Below are positions 30,427 through 42,929 of a stretch of 64,000 nucleotides of DNA, piece after piece. Position numbers and translations under genes: made by a program. The DNA is from Sycobia sp. Sy_11 (taxonomy: Eukaryota > Arthropoda > Insecta > Hymenoptera > Epichrysomallidae). Positions within the stretch are counted from its first letter, which is position 1, and the number at the start of each line of letters is the position of its first letter. The DNA lies in contig JACCIC010000027.1 of NCBI GenBank assembly GCA_018907035.1, positions 3,663,001-3,727,000 on the forward strand, read 5' to 3'. The notes under the pieces were generated by a model, which worked only from the letters and a program-made list of their open reading frames with translations, was not told where the DNA came from and searched no databases.

Positions 30427-30869
30427 TCATATTAATATCATTATGTATTATTTTTAAATTAATTGGACTGTAAGACCAATAGACATATTTATTAATTTTA
30501 TCTAAATACAGTCGACATAAGCACAATTAAATCTTACTTGAATTCAGAAGTTTGCCTTTACTATTGGAGAGAGCAAAAAAAATTTTTATTGCGGCGCTTT
30601 CAATAATAATTGATACATTTCTATTTTATACTATTTATTGTAAATAAAGTAATTCATGTAGCAATAAGAAAGAAAAAAAAGATAATCCCTTTAAGAATGT
30701 TGCGCACCAATTTATAACGGGGTTTAGGGTTCTCCAGGTACTATATACACACCTGTTAACTTACCTGAATAATATGTATCCCTGCTACAATATAGAGATC
30801 GTAGTAAAGTAATTTACTTACTTGGTAATCTACTAATTAGTAATTTACTTGGGCGGAAGAGTATCAGCC

Positions 30870-31350
30870 ATTCCTTCATGTGCAAATTCTCTACGATTTA
30901 GTCCTGTGTAGAGTCTGGAGTAAAAAATTTGTCATCACTGCTGTCCCAATGCTCACCCCATCTGTCATAGACACATCATCCATTCAAAAGATACAAGCAA
31001 CCTCTTTAATAGACAGCTTATCTGCTTGTACTCGGTAAATTATGCTTCAAGAATTCTGATTACCTGAAACTGTGACAAAGGATTGTCATTTTGATTCTTT
31101 AGTATGCCTAAGTTCTTTGACATACTCTTTACTGGCTGCATTATAATTTCTTTTGAAGTTCTCCTGTATAATATAATCGCGCTGTCTCTGAAATGCTCGT
31201 TTAGCTCTAATAGAAAACCTATTTAACCTATCTAACTCAAGGTTTAACCAGTGAACCTTTTTAACTGTTAGTCTACTCTTCAGAATGGCAGAATTCCATG
31301 CTTTCCTTAGTATTGCTATTAGAGGGAAAATTCTCTCGATTACCACCATT
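30870..31350 (-). pseudogene. R1-clade LINE fragment (endonuclease-RT linker)
   Basis: On the minus strand the frame 31349-31086 reads VVIERIFPLIAILRKAW, then VKKVHWLNLELDRLNRFSIR and RAFQRQRDYI...ASKEYVKELRHTKES. This is the W-N-x-E-L-x-x-L / Y-x-x-E-L linker between endonuclease and RT in R1-clade LINEs. It continues past a frame change: SFVTVSGNQN, IIYRVQADKLSI and SIGTAVMTNFLLQTL, as in R1-type proteins before RT. No RT motif follows. An R1-clade element also starts at 62.25 kb. Confidence 0.65.
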
Positions 31351-31384
31351 TTAGAAGAAATTCTCCTTTTAGCTTACAGCGTAC

Positions 31385-31610
31385 AATTTGTCTAAGTCAT
31401 CAAAACTGATTCAGTTCTCTCTGAGCTTACACCACACAGTTTTCTAAATCACTGGAGATGAGGCGGCTTGATGTCATACGATTTCTATCTCTCTTCCCTA
31501 GATGATTCAGAACTTTCTTAACTTATAAATCATAATTTTTTCTAAACCGCCGGAAGTGATGCCTCTACGTCATTGAAAAGTGAGGCGGCATGATATTATA
31601 CAATTTATAT
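31385..31610. repeat. two diverged tandem units of about 110 bp
   Basis: TGATTCAG...TTTTCTAAATCACTGG...GAGGCGGCTTGATGTCATACGATTT is followed by a second copy with TGATTCAG, TTTTCTAAACCGCCGG, GAGGCGGCATGATATTATAC. Origin unknown. Confidence 0.5.
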
Positions 31611-33779
31611 GATCGCTAATATGCTTGCTTGTATATATTTACCCGTATTTATAATCTCCTTCACTGATTATCAATGTCCATTTTTCCATATATTATGATT
31701 TAAAATTATTTTAGATTTTTTCTTATTTGGTATTTTACATTTATTTTAATATTTTTAAGGAAATATATACAAGATGCACTGCTATTCTTTTTTCCAATAG
31801 TCGACAGAATGAGTGATTGTGTGTGAAAAAGAGTTCTCAGTTAACAGTTAGCAATTTGGTCGCTCATTCAAAACAATAAGGTGATGTGGTTGCGTGAATT
31901 AAATATCAATGTTTAACGTATTCGATTTTGATCCCCGAAAGGAGAGAACAAATACACCAAAAGAATATAAAAATAATGATTAGAGAAATAAAACAAATGA
32001 ACTGCTATTGCTCAACGTTATACTTTTTATTTCTAACTTTAAAAGCTGAAGACCCAACAGCGAGTCGATTCGAAACCATTATATATGAAAATAAGTCTCT
32101 GTGTCTTCTTTAATCAATATTGATCAGCTTCGGATGTTCTGTCTATTGCAGATCTCAATATCCGCAAGCCTCTATGTAACAATAAAAAATAATAAGACAT
32201 TCGACTAATGGATGGGTCTGAGTTTTTGGGCGATTCCTATAGCTGACATATGAAACTCTCTTCCAGGTGGCTTATGCATGAGTACGATTCTCTGGAATAT
32301 TATTAACTTTTTTAATGGTTCAAAACTTAATTGAAGATAATTTATTATCAATGGTAAAATTAAATCAGATGGTCCAATTACTTCAATTGCATCGTAGGGC
32401 TTGAATAACTAGCTGTAATTTCTTGGTTGGTTTTTGTCGGCGATATTAAATTTATACAGTAGTGTAAGTAATGATAATTGACAATAATTCTCTCTGTTTT
32501 TTGCTGATGGTTATGGTACATATTATCGATATCGATTCCGATACTTTATTTAGAGGGGTACTCGCGCGTGTCGCTAGAGAGAGTCAGTGTGTGACAACCA
32601 GTGTTGGAAAGACGTTCCCGCCAACTCCGCGTGCAAGCACTCAAAATGCAGTGAACGTCCTCGTTGCTGTATTTTGGGTACCCTGTTTTATTTATATAAT
32701 AAAAAGTTTTGCAATTTAAACCTTTATTTACATGGGTCATGTTGTACTTGTATCGAATCGTACGAGCAAATAATTATTGCTCGGATTAAGAGTGTCCTCA
32801 AGGACTAAACCTCGAGTAAGCAGTAAAGTTATAATAATTTAAAGCGAACATTATTATAATTAATGATTATTAATTTCGACAACATAATACGAAATTAGTT
32901 GAGTGGTGGCATCAATACACAAAAGCAATGTTCGCTGAACCTGACAGCCGAAATAAACTCTCTAGATCTATTGCGCTTCTAGAACTCTAGTAATCTTGAC
33001 CCTGTCTAAAAATCATAAATAGTAGAGTTGTGATCCTGGTTATGTGACACTACATTAAAAACCAGGGGTATTACTATTCTTAAGACACTTTATACTAGGT
33101 GCGTGGTGCATCGTGAAAGCCTAGCGGTCTGATTCACGAACTCAATCGAAGTCGTGATCTTAGTGGTACGGTTTATGACACGTTTCGTATTTATCAAAAG
33201 AACTTGGTGGAGTCGGGGTGACCAGTATCACATACTCCATTATAGACTATTAGCCTTTAATAATTCCGTTCATTTATTCTCCAGCCCGCGATCTTCGAAA
33301 GTAATAAGCGAGTAAATGGTAATAAGTCCGCCAATTAAATCATATAATTGTGAATAAGTAAAAGCATGCATTCTAGCATAAATAAATATAATCTGTATTT
33401 TACTTGTGCATATTAATTTAAGAATATCCTTTGTTCTATTTTTGTAAATTAAAACTGAGCTCGGTTATTATACCGTAAAATGTCCTAATTTCTCAAATTG
33501 ATACTGATGCTACGGCGATAGTAATTCTAAGGAAAGTATCGATACGTTACAATTTTAATGGTTTCATTGGAATTTTGATTTATAAATATACTTGATTTTT
33601 CTCTGAGAGTAGAATGTGATCTCTTGATTGGAACATTGAATGTGTGTGGATTTGCGGTAGCCTGGTGACATTCGATGTTATGAATTCTGTAAAATTCTCT
33701 GAGTAGTACTCAATTCGCTTCCTTTGTTGGCGATAATTTTATCAGGAAAGCCGTGGTGTCATGCCGAATATGTCAATTT
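31611..33779. other. intergenic stretch, possible LTR remnant, no gene seen
   Basis: No believable ORF. GC-richer sequence at 32545-32700 (minus strand: AATAAAGTATCGG next to GACACGCGCGAGTACC) resembles the poly(A) end of an LTR and could be the missing 3' LTR of the BEL/Pao remnant to its right. I found no second copy, so this is only a suggestion. 33110-33300 is of similar composition. Confidence 0.3.
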
Positions 33780-33987
33780 ATATATTACGGTAAAAGCATT
33801 TCTGTTATGTCACATAGAAGCTTGAGTATATTTTTAAGATATCAATTATAGCCAGAAATTCTTCTTTTTTACATAAAAAATATCCATGGTATAAGCTGAA
33901 GTAGTCTCTTAGCAATAATTCATCCGTAATTTTCGGTCTTGTATGGTCCTCTATCATATTTATAGTCCAAATATACTTCGCATTGGT

Positions 33988-34218
33988 TTATATAATTTTG
34001 AATAATTCTGTAGCTGCTAAATTTGTAAAATATTGTTTTAAAATATGTAATCTCCTTCGACGGCTATGATTTCTATTATTATATGCTTTGAGTTTCCTCA
34101 TTAAATTATTTCGACTTATTAATAATCTATATTCTAGTTTGGGAACTCGACGTTCTGAGTCGTGTGTTTCTTGTATTAAAAGGATGCCTTTATAAGAATT
34201 CCTACGTAAGAACGTCAA
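33988..34218 (-). pseudogene. possible BEL/Pao integrase debris
   Basis: A 76-codon frame (RRVPKLEYRLLISRNNLMRK, RRRRLHILKQYF). Placement after RNase H and basic composition fit a degraded integrase region, but no catalytic residue can be assigned. Confidence 0.3.
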
Positions 34219-34661
34219 ACAATATCCAACAACTCTAATTCATCTCGCAGATCGTGAGAAGCGCTTAGAAATTTCATCACAATGAATTTTCGAAAATAAA
34301 CAAATATTTTTCTTTCAACGTGGCAATTATTTTACGGAAATATCAAACTTGGTAGGCCAAAGCAATTCTACGTTTTTTAACTATAAGGGGCCTGAAAACC
34401 ACAAACTATTTTGCAAAAAATCTTGTGAAAGTTTTCCGCGCGACAACGCATCTGCTGGATTATTTTTCGAGCGGACGTGTCGCCAATCAATATTTTTACA
34501 TAAATCTTGAATCTCCGATACTCGATTGCTTTCAAAAGTTTTTAGCATATTAGATTACTTTTTTATCCAATATAAGACGATCATAGAATAAAACCAAAAG
34601 GTAATTTTATCAAATTAGAAATTGAATGTCGTTTGAGCTTCACGGACTAAGCGAGCAAGCG

Positions 34662-35095
34662 TTAATGCTCCGCACAATTCAAGTCGGGAAATTGTGGTAT
34701 CATTGTTTTAGTTTTGTGTACTTCTTTTAAAGGTACGACGCGTGCTTTGGTACATATTAATCGTACAATTATACGTTCTTTTGCGTCGATAGATCGAACA
34801 TACAAACACACGCCGTAACCCGTCTTACTGGCATCACAAAAGCCATGAATTTCAATACGCTTTGGCTTATCAATTAACAGATAATGCGTAATCGTTATTT
34901 CATCTAGAAGATTAGACTCGTCTGCGAACGAAACCCATTGCGAATACAGAGCGCTAGGAACCGATTCATTCCACTCAATTTTACATTTCCAACATTCCAG
35001 CATAATAATTTTAGCATAAAGTATCACAGGCCCGTGTAAACCTAAGAGGTCGACAATTTTCGACGCATATATCGCGTTTTAGTATCCCGTCGCCT
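34662..35095 (-). pseudogene. BEL/Pao RNase H region
   Basis: The frame 35027-34662 has ECWKCKIEWNESVPSALYSQ, the connection domain with the W-D/E-x-x-x-P pattern. IEIHGFCDASKTGYGVCLYV follows, holding the first catalytic Asp of a Pao-type RNase H, then VRLICTKARVVPLK. Just before, another frame gives YASKIVDLLGLHGPVI, the usual lead-in (D-P-L-G-L-x-x-P in intact elements). A stop ends it at 34662 (CAEH). Typical of a decayed Pao pol. Confidence 0.75.
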
Positions 35096-35247
35096 AAGCG
35101 AAAATGCAGTTTTTCATCATTTGCTAACTTCTGTATCGTTCGAATTGCCAAAATGGAGTCAGTGATACACCGAATGTAATTGTATTCAATTCAAATATGC
35201 ATATTCGATTATTGTAATTCCAGAAAAGTCTCTGATATTTACGATCA

Positions 35248-36582
35248 TCAGGGTATAACAATATCTCTCGATACATTTTTTTTAATATCGACTACGAGTG
35301 CATACTTATGAGTGCAAAATTTAAGTAAATGTTCGAAGAGTTTATCTTGGATGGTCGGGCCAGCCATTAAAATTCCGTTCAAAGAAATTCCTTTATTTAT
35401 TTTCGATAAAGCGTCGAGTACTACGCGTATTTTTGTCGTGGCGCTGGAACTCTTTATTACAGCGTGATGTGGTAAAAAATATCCGGCATTCGTTTCATCT
35501 ATAACTAAGAACATATGACTTAAATCAAGATACTCCTTTATCACGCGTTCATATTCTGTTTTAAGTATCGAATTTCTATTAAACCTTTTTTGCAAAATGC
35601 ATAAGCGACGTAATGCTATGGATTGTGAATCACTTAAATCTCGTTCAGATGAACAAAAAGGTAATCGTACGACATATTTTCCTCTATTATCCCGAGTGGT
35701 ATTTATTAGGTAATGATTTTCGCATCCGGTTAACTCTGTAATTAAAGACTTTTTAGCCGTTATATCTTTTAGCTTGCAAAAACTTTCTATTCGTTCCTTT
35801 AATTCTGTTAGCTTGCAGTGTGTAGCAGCATTTTTATCATTTTTTATTATACCGCCTACAACTGCCAAGCCCAATTGCGTTTTCTGCATAAAAAGATCGC
35901 AGTTATTACTGGACAGATGAATTTGACCGATGGATAACAACGAAAGGGTCGCGCCCGAGCCTATCAACATATCAACTTCCCTCACTAAATGAAAAAGTGG
36001 ATCTGCTAAGTATATATTAGATGGCAGTGAAATTAATGATCGCGAAAATACTTCATTTGGAACGACTTCGGCTATTTTTGGTATAACTAAAAGTGACAAT
36101 TTTTTACAAAAGTTACTGTGAAATGCATAAAATGGGATTTCTATTACGCCTTTCGTGATTGTATTTAAAGCATTAATTGCTTCTATCGTAAGAGAATATG
36201 GACGTAATGGCAAACCTATACTCAAAGCAACACTTCCTGTGATAAAATGTGCTGTAGCACACGTATCTAATAACGCGCGGTATTTTAAGAATCGCGCTTG
36301 TTTGTCCTTTACGCGTACTATAGCGTTCATCATAAGTTGAGATGGAACGAATTGAGAACACTTCACAGCTAAGGCCTCCAGCCATTGTTTATCTACGCTT
36401 GAAGTGGATGTCTCGTTAGATAAATTCGATACTATTGTATTATTTTTGTTCGGTTGTACCGTAGTTGTTTCGTGTAAAAGGGAATTGTGAAATTTATTAC
36501 AAATTTTACAACACGATATAAAGTTACGATTTCCTGTATGCTTTCTTAAACAATTTCGACATATGTCGTATTCTCGAACCAT
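35248..36582 (-). pseudogene. BEL/Pao gag end, protease and start of RT
   Basis: A 444-codon ORF. Residues 7-40: CRNC...H...CC and CKICNKFHNSLLH, the paired zinc-binding motif at the end of Pao Gag. Residues about 85-180: protease with RALLDTCATAHFIT, where the usual D-S/T-G is D-T-C, and LLIGSG-like text (VDMLIGSGATLSLLSIGQ) near its end. Residues about 340-444: beginning of RT, YFLPHHAVIKSSSATTKIRV, VLDALSKINKGISLNGILM, GPTIQDKLFEHLLKF and YALVVDIKK with the first polymerase Asp. The frame then fails; RT debris continues in another frame to about 35100 without the second aspartate pair. It cannot be an active polymerase. Confidence 0.8.
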
Positions 36583-36649
36583 TTTTCACCTTTGAAATAC
36601 GGACATTTGAATAAATTTTGGACAACTATAAAAGCCATGTTGTCCTTTC

Positions 36650-36847
36650 TTACATATTATACGTAGAAACGATATTGCTGTCCGTAGCGCGCGTCCGCCA
36701 AATTCGATCTTCGAATTCAGTAAGATCTATACTGTTCGGATAAATAATGGCTAATGAGCCGTCAAGTTCCTCGTATACATGAAAGAATTCTTTCTTTATA
36801 TTCGGTATATCGAATTCACGTTCCCCAGCAATTTTCTCTAACGTCAA
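36650..36847 (-). pseudogene. BEL/Pao Gag N-terminal fragment
   Basis: A 65-codon frame with FFHVYEELDGSLAIIYPN and DLTEFEDRIWRTRA. This helical pattern (F-x-x-x-x-x-x-E-x-F-E-D-x-x-x-x-x-K/R-A) is how BEL/Pao Gag proteins begin. The middle of Gag, normally about 250 residues, is absent before the zinc-binding part at 36582. Confidence 0.5.
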
Positions 36848-38678
36848 TAATTATATTTTAAGCGTTCAGTGTTTTTGCGCAATGAACTTCACGCGAGTCA
36901 TTTCGATTATAATATTAAAACCAAATGAATTATTATTTTACTCTATTTAAATATACGTATAAACTTTGCTGACAAATATCTTTTCTCAGAAGAAATTCTC
37001 GATAGGTTTGAATAAGTAATTTGACACGAAAACGTGCGGGCCGGTCACGGGGGATCGTATTACAGTTTATCTCCTTTGTCTTTGACGCACTAGATGAAGA
37101 ATAGTTTTTATTTATATTAACGATAAATATTTTATAAATTTTTATAATAAAATGTTAGGAAATTAAACCATACAAAGAAACATAATTAATATGTACGTAC
37201 AACTAAACCAGTAATATAAATTATATATTTATCAACTTATATCTATTTATTTAATAAAGAAATGAAACTAAATTTTAATGCATCATATAATGAATTTTGT
37301 TAGATTCAAAAAGAAGGTTTTTTAAGGATAAAATGTATTATTTATGTATAGTTATACGCTTAAATTTATAATATATACTATATGAACAAAATAAAATAAT
37401 ATAACTTAATTTTAAAATAGTGCATGAAAATAGTAAATATATATCACGAATTTTTTTGTTTGTCTTATATATTTACATGTCAGTATATTTATATATCAAT
37501 AATACCTTGAGAACTATTAAAAAAAATTTATTATAATAATATAAACTTAATAATAAAGGTAAATCTATATTTAAACAATTTTCAATTTCGAAATACACGT
37601 GAAATAGAACTGTAAATTATTTATAAGTTAACACTAAAAAAAGCCTTTTATAATAAGAAAATCTAAATAGATTTGCACACGTGATCTATTTTAATTTGAA
37701 CGTACATACACTAATAGTTAATCATGATCTTCGAAATAAATGAAATCATTTTTATTTTAAATTAATTTACCTATGAAAATGTTTTAATTTAAGTATTTTG
37801 CATTTATGCTAGAATATATAAAATTAAGTACTTAATAAAACTTGGATGCTGTGTAGAGTTCTTGTGTTGGCTTAACTAGAGGAATCGTTTCAGTATCTGA
37901 AAAAGACGCAGGAGTTGATATTCTTGTTGTAAGTGCTGATTCTGACGTGCGTGAAGACTGGATCCACCAAAATGTTGCGTTGAAAATCTCGCCAACATGG
38001 AAAGATTTTCTTATGTCGTATAGATGGAGGATGGGTAAATAAAACATTATAATTGAACCAATGAATTACATTTTTTTTTGCTCTTGTTGGGGAAAAGCCT
38101 TAAAAGTATAAAAAACCCACGAAATATTAACATTGAACTGATTTGTTGAAATGTGTTATGCTTTGAATGCGTACCAAAGTATCCCGTGCTGTTGCACTAG
38201 ACACCGGGCCCGAGGAGTTAGACTTCCGTCTGCCTCATCAAGAACTTGGTTCTTCATTTTGTATGAATAATTGTATATTGAACAATTATCTATTTATTGT
38301 ATGATTTAAATAAAATGAATATGATATAAAAATTTTAACTTATATGATAATTAGTAATAATAAAAGAAAGGCAAAGAAAAACGTGATGCACGCGAAGACG
38401 TTCTAACTGGACCAAAGATCACGTTGAACTAAAAATGCCTTGAATTTGTAATGATCATAAGATTCTGCTGTCCTTTGTCCGCCATTCGAGCACTTTATAT
38501 CGCATTTTTATAAACAGTTAATATAATCTTATGTTATAAATATATAATTTCCGTTCACGAAACAGATTAACAAATTAAAAATAATGTAAATAATAAAAAC
38601 AAACTCCATTCTATATTAGTAAAGTACTAAAGTCAGTACATAAATATAAATTTACTAAAATCTAGTCCATTCTTGGTA
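36848..38678. other. AT-rich stretch; one small ORF of unknown nature
   Basis: Mostly very AT-rich. One minus-strand frame, 38047-37832 (71 codons; IFNATFWWIQSSRTSESALT, FSDTETIPLVKPTQELY), has more protein-like composition than its surroundings. It could be a terminal exon of a host gene, but no clear splice acceptor or relative was identified. A GC-richer patch at 38170-38250 has no frame. Confidence 0.3.
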
Positions 38679-39560
38679 AGAGATATTTATCTTCGATTGA
38701 TTTATCATTTCGTTTCCTATAATCGATGACCATTCTCCATTTCTTCCCGCTGTTGGCTTCTTGTTTTTTGTGAATAATCCAAACCAATAAGGTATACGCT
38801 GAATGCAACTTCAAGATTTATAAGTATGTTTGAGGTGAGTTCCCGTTATGAAAGGGACAAATCGGGCAAATTTCCGATTTGTTTCATTAAGTCTCTGTTG
38901 ATTGTTCGGTTAGATCTTCAAAATTTTCGTGTTCCCAAATTTTATCAGTCATAATTTATATATGTCATAATTTAAATATGTTTCCTCTAGGTAGTATGGT
39001 TTCTCTTGCGGTTCTTTCAGCTTCCGAACTTCTTGACTATGAAGTTCTTCTGAAGTACAATTAGATGGACTGGTACTTTTGAAAAAGTTATTTCCTCTGG
39101 GAAAAGTTATTCGAAGTGGATGGGATATTGTTCTTATTAGGTTAAATCAAATTATTATTTGATCTATTCGTATTTCTCGTGCTAATCGAAGATGGAATCG
39201 ATTTATAGTTTTGTTGTCTGAGCTAATTAAAATGATTTTGTCTAAGTTATTACCGAAATTCCGAATGGTGAATGGAATTAGTACTTGTGGTTTTATTGGT
39301 TCTTGGAATAAGAATATATTTTGCTTCTATGAGTTCTTGAGTAAATTAAAAGGATTTGCAATGCTTGTTTTTGGCGTTGAAATAGGATTTGTATTGTCCA
39401 TGTGTTTAAAATTAATTTGTGCGGATTGGTCTTCTCTTTGTTTAGAAGAATTGAGACATTTTGCTTGATGGTTATGATTGTCTAATTTGCAGAACTTTAT
39501 CAATTCAGTTTCAATCTAATTTAAATCTAGTTGCGTAAGACGATCTTGTAAAATATATAT
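38679..39560 (-). pseudogene. gypsy RT start and upstream pol debris (minus strand)
   Basis: At 38786-38679 the minus strand reads WIIHKKQEANSGKKWRMVID, then YRKRNDKSIEDKYLLPRMD and a stop. This is RT motif 1-2 of a 17.6/297-type gypsy polymerase. Upstream to about 39540, broken frames (HPLRITFPRGNNFFKS, QEPIKPQVLIPFTIRNF) look like the preceding spacer and protease. No polymerase active site remains. Confidence 0.65.
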
Positions 39561-40292
39561 CTTATTTAAATTAAATGAGAATCTTGAATATTCAATTGTA
39601 GATGTTCTTTTAATTTATTTAATCTTTGTGTAATTTCATCTGTACATTTTTCAATACTTTGGATTTAAACGCTGATAGCACATATTAGGTTTCTTAAATA
39701 ATAATTTTGCGGAGTTGGGATCGCTGTATCTATTTATTAATAATTACTTATACTCCATTCGCAACTATTAAATTTAAAACTTCTCTACGAATCTTTCAAT
39801 TGTCTAGGACGAGTAATTATATTATTATTAATGCCTCTATAATGAATGAAAGGAACTAAATTTAGAAATAAATTAAATACTATTGAGCTCTTGAAATAAA
39901 TTTATTGAGTTCAGAATATCAAGTTTCAAAATGTAATAAAAAAAGTCTGCAGTACGTCTCTTTAGGTGTAAATTTGTACTAAGCAGGACAATCAGGAGTT
40001 ACAAATCTATATGTCTTAAATGTCTAAAATACCTAGTTTTTTTCTACTTCACTAGCTTATCATATTACACTATATGTTTTCGACTATTGACTGAACATAT
40101 TTATACTTTATGTAAGTGATCAAGTAATATTACATTTAATCATATTTGATCATGCTAAGATGGTCAATATCGCTGTTGTATCGATGATAAATTTGAAGCC
40201 CATTTTACAGTTGAAGCTAAGAGATATTTCGCCAAAATCATTGCTAGAAACGAGGATTCAAGCTTTGTCATAAACACTACACCAGTTTTTTA
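39561..40292. other. AT-rich stretch, no gene seen
   Basis: No frame or repeat recognised. Confidence 0.4.
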
Positions 40293-41886
40293 CTGCTTAA
40301 GAAGGAGGTAAGGTATTTAAACTTTTTTTGGCCATTTTTAAAAATTTTTTTAAATGAATGCTTTATATCTCAAGAATATTATGATGAAATTTCAAGTTAA
40401 TCAGAGCAAAATTGACAAAGTTGTGAGTATTTGAACATTCGCTGCTCCAAGTAGGATTTTTACATATTCGTAATTTTGCTTGACAATTGTGCGGCGTGCT
40501 TACTTCGAGGGCGATTGTTTTGATTTATAAATCCTACATTCGTTTCTTATAGAAAGCATCTTTTTCGACATTCCTTGTATATTTGAGCCATACAGCCAGT
40601 ACATACGTACATCAGCTAGTCTAAAAAGCGTAGTTGATATAAAAGCAAGACAGGAAAAGTCGTAGTGCTAAAATGATAGATAAATTGATGGTTTACTATG
40701 GACTGGCTATTCGAGGTAATCACGATTTAATTGATAAGATTCAAAATGCAATTTGAGCTATATATTATAACTACAGCTACACAGACGAAAACCCACAGCA
40801 CAACAAATGCCAAGTGGCGTAGACTCTTGGTGCGAATGGCAGAAAGGTGCAGCTTCAGATGCTCTAAACTCATTTAAACACAGCTTTACAACACTTCCTA
40901 CTGAAGTTCTTAGTGCTATTAGACCTATTTATGAGGATTTGAGTAAAGACGAACTCTTGCAGCGATGTCTTGGAGATTTCACGCAAAATAATAATGAGAG
41001 TCTCAACCAGCTAATCTGGAAAATCTCTCCAAAGTCAGTGAGTGGCACCTCTACAATTGTTGAAATTGCAGCTAATGTAGTTACATGTACTTTCAATGAA
41101 GATTCTTTTGCTCTATTAGCCATTATGAAAAAGATGCAAATCAGTACAGGGTTAAGTTCCCACGAATGGGCGCGACAAGTTGACGAGTTGTGAATAAATA
41201 GAGCAGAGGAACAAGCGTCACACAAGAGTAAAGAAGGAAGAGTTTTATGTAGACAAATACAAAAGGATGCTTTAAACTATGTAGATGAAAGTGTTTTGCT
41301 ATATGGACCTGGTATTGACAATTCTATATGAAGCTGAAAGAATTATAATTTTATTGTGAATTTTTTAGTTTACAAAACTTTTAAGCCGTTTCCTGAAAGT
41401 TGCCATTTTTAAAGTCGGTGTACATGCTCACACAAAATCTACTGAACCGATCGGTTTGAAATTTTGCACAGTACATCTTTACATAATTCATCAGGTAACG
41501 CCATCTAGTTTTTTGTTATTTTTATTAATTCTTAATTTTACAGGAAGAAATAACCCGATTTTTTATAGCAAAAATCGGATTTTTGGCTTCTTAGGGCTAC
41601 CAAAAATTCTAAAATTAAAAAAAAAACTCGAGAGTATTACCTGAGGAAACATCTTCTTTGAAGAATGCACTTTGATTTTCGCAATTCCGATGATTCTGTG
41701 GTGCGTAATCTTGTACACCGCAAAACAACTTTTTCTCGAGGAGTCTCTGGAGATTCACTCTCATTCGCTTAATTTTCAATATTTTTCAATGAAAATTTAG
41801 GAAAATATTGTTGTAATGATACATTATTATATGCAAATTGACTGGGTAATCCGGCTATATCTGTGTTGCGAGAAAAAATTTTTAAG
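40293..41886 (+). mobile_element. Mutator-like DNA transposon fragment, copy 1
   Basis: About 1.6 kb that recurs at 51596-52865 with very high identity in its right two thirds. It holds the C-terminal part of a Mutator-like transposase and an AT-rich 3' segment with CTCGAG and ACGCCATCTAG words. The left limit is where the two copies begin to match (CTTAA...AAGG...GGTATTTAAA). Terminal inverted repeats are not obvious. Confidence 0.65.
40660..41331 (+). pseudogene. Mutator-like transposase, C-terminal part
   Basis: From about 40668 the frames read AKMIDKLMVYYGLAIRGNHD, an in-frame TGA (40754), and YTDENPQHNKC. After a one-base shift near 40811 comes PSGVDSWCEWQKGAASDALN, then PTEVLSAIRPIYEDLSKDEL, RCLGDFTQNNNESLNQLIW and NVVTCTFNEDSFALL. 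After TGA at 41191 the same frame continues INRAEEQASHKSKEGR to LLYGPGIDNSI and a final TGA at 41329-41331. The C-x-S-G-x-D-S-W-C, TQNNNES and LYGPG blocks are hallmarks of an insect Mutator-like transposase family; the Phantom group is my best guess. The catalytic N-terminal half is missing. Confidence 0.7.
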
Positions 41887-42929
41887 AACATGCCTGTTTT
41901 ATACCGAATTAACATTACCCGCCCCCCTTAAAACAAATAAACTGTTAATGCTTCATCATCAAGAGTAATTATTATAACTTTTTTCAAAATACATTCGTTC
42001 AAAGAGTTCTTGAATCCTTGCACATGTACAATGTACAATAATGATTTTCTTTATCTTCGCGATTGCTTTTGTAGCTAAATTAACACTTCTATAAAGACCT
42101 TCGAAACTATATAGCAATTATAAAGTAGCAAGTTTCGACAGAGTAGTTTTCCATTTTGAACTGTTTGCTTGTTTATGTATCTGTATGTGTTTTCATGTAA
42201 ATTGCAGTGTATCTGTTATTCTAAAAGTATGTATTCCTTTAATTATATGCAAGAATCCTGTTTGTTTACATCTAAACATTTGCCTGATACAGAGGAAATT
42301 CTTTGATGGATGGATTATGTGTCTGCAGCAACCATATCAATAACAAATATTATGAAACATACTAGAATTGCATCGCAAAAACGACGTTGTAGCATACTTA
42401 TAAATTATTTTAGAGTATTTATTCTAAATTAAATTGTTACGCTAAAAGTTAATAATATGGTCTTTTGGAATGGTACTAAATCTGCTTTTAACAATCGCAT
42501 AAAATTGAGAATTGTAATAAAAATTAATATGAATTTGGTACATATTTAAATGATGCATTTAAATTGGTTGATGGAAATATCTTTACGAGATCACATAATT
42601 ATTAAAATTAATAGAGTGCTCTCTACTGAGTACATTATATCTAAAATCTCAGTGCAGATAGTAGAAATAAAGTAATTCGATACAAAAAATACTCAACTAT
42701 TTTAATCACTTATTTATAAGGCTGATATGTAATGCATGTCAAATGACCTATCTAGCTTAACATGGACGCGTTTCATGGGACAAGGGCTCATATATATAGC
42801 TCATACATTGCAATACTTGAAGTAATAAAAAAAAAACATCCATGTGTTAATGTAAAAAATAATGATGATCAACAATTCAATTAGTTAATTTTTCCGCCTT
42901 ATATCTAGCTAAAAAGAATGCTAATTGAC
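41887..42929. other. AT-rich stretch, no gene seen
   Basis: No frame or repeat recognised beyond short low-complexity runs. Confidence 0.4.

Larger units (their letters stand above)
29286..30535 (+). mobile_element. Penelope 3' tail interrupted by a mariner
   Basis: Starts with a degenerate hammerhead motif (GTCC, CTGATGA, weak stem II, GGAATGTC, GGAC at about 29286-29324). It continues with AAAGGTGGTGAGGACAATCA, GTCTACGGGGGTGATTTTAA, a perfect 10-bp inverted repeat around 29454, then after the mariner GACTGTAAGACC and GTCGACATAAGCACAATT. The same order, uninterrupted, is at 26702-27062. Confidence 0.7.
33780..36847 (-). mobile_element. BEL/Pao retrotransposon remnant (minus strand)
   Basis: Right to left: Gag N-terminal segment (36847-36650), Gag zinc-binding end, protease and the start of RT in one long ORF (36582-35248), a degraded piece of RT, RNase H (35027-34662) and possible integrase debris (to about 33780). 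Order and motifs are those of BEL/Pao, not gypsy. The polymerase YVDD region is missing and no LTR pair was found. Confidence 0.75.

Noticed and set aside
32521..32546. TATCGATA-like palindrome as a promoter element of a host gene
   Set aside because: No gene starts nearby and the surrounding sequence looks like LTR debris; a single short palindrome is weak evidence.
37832..38047. Terminal exon of a host gene on the minus strand
   Set aside because: Protein-like composition but no clear acceptor, no recognised family and no companion exon; reported only as a possibility in the region entry.
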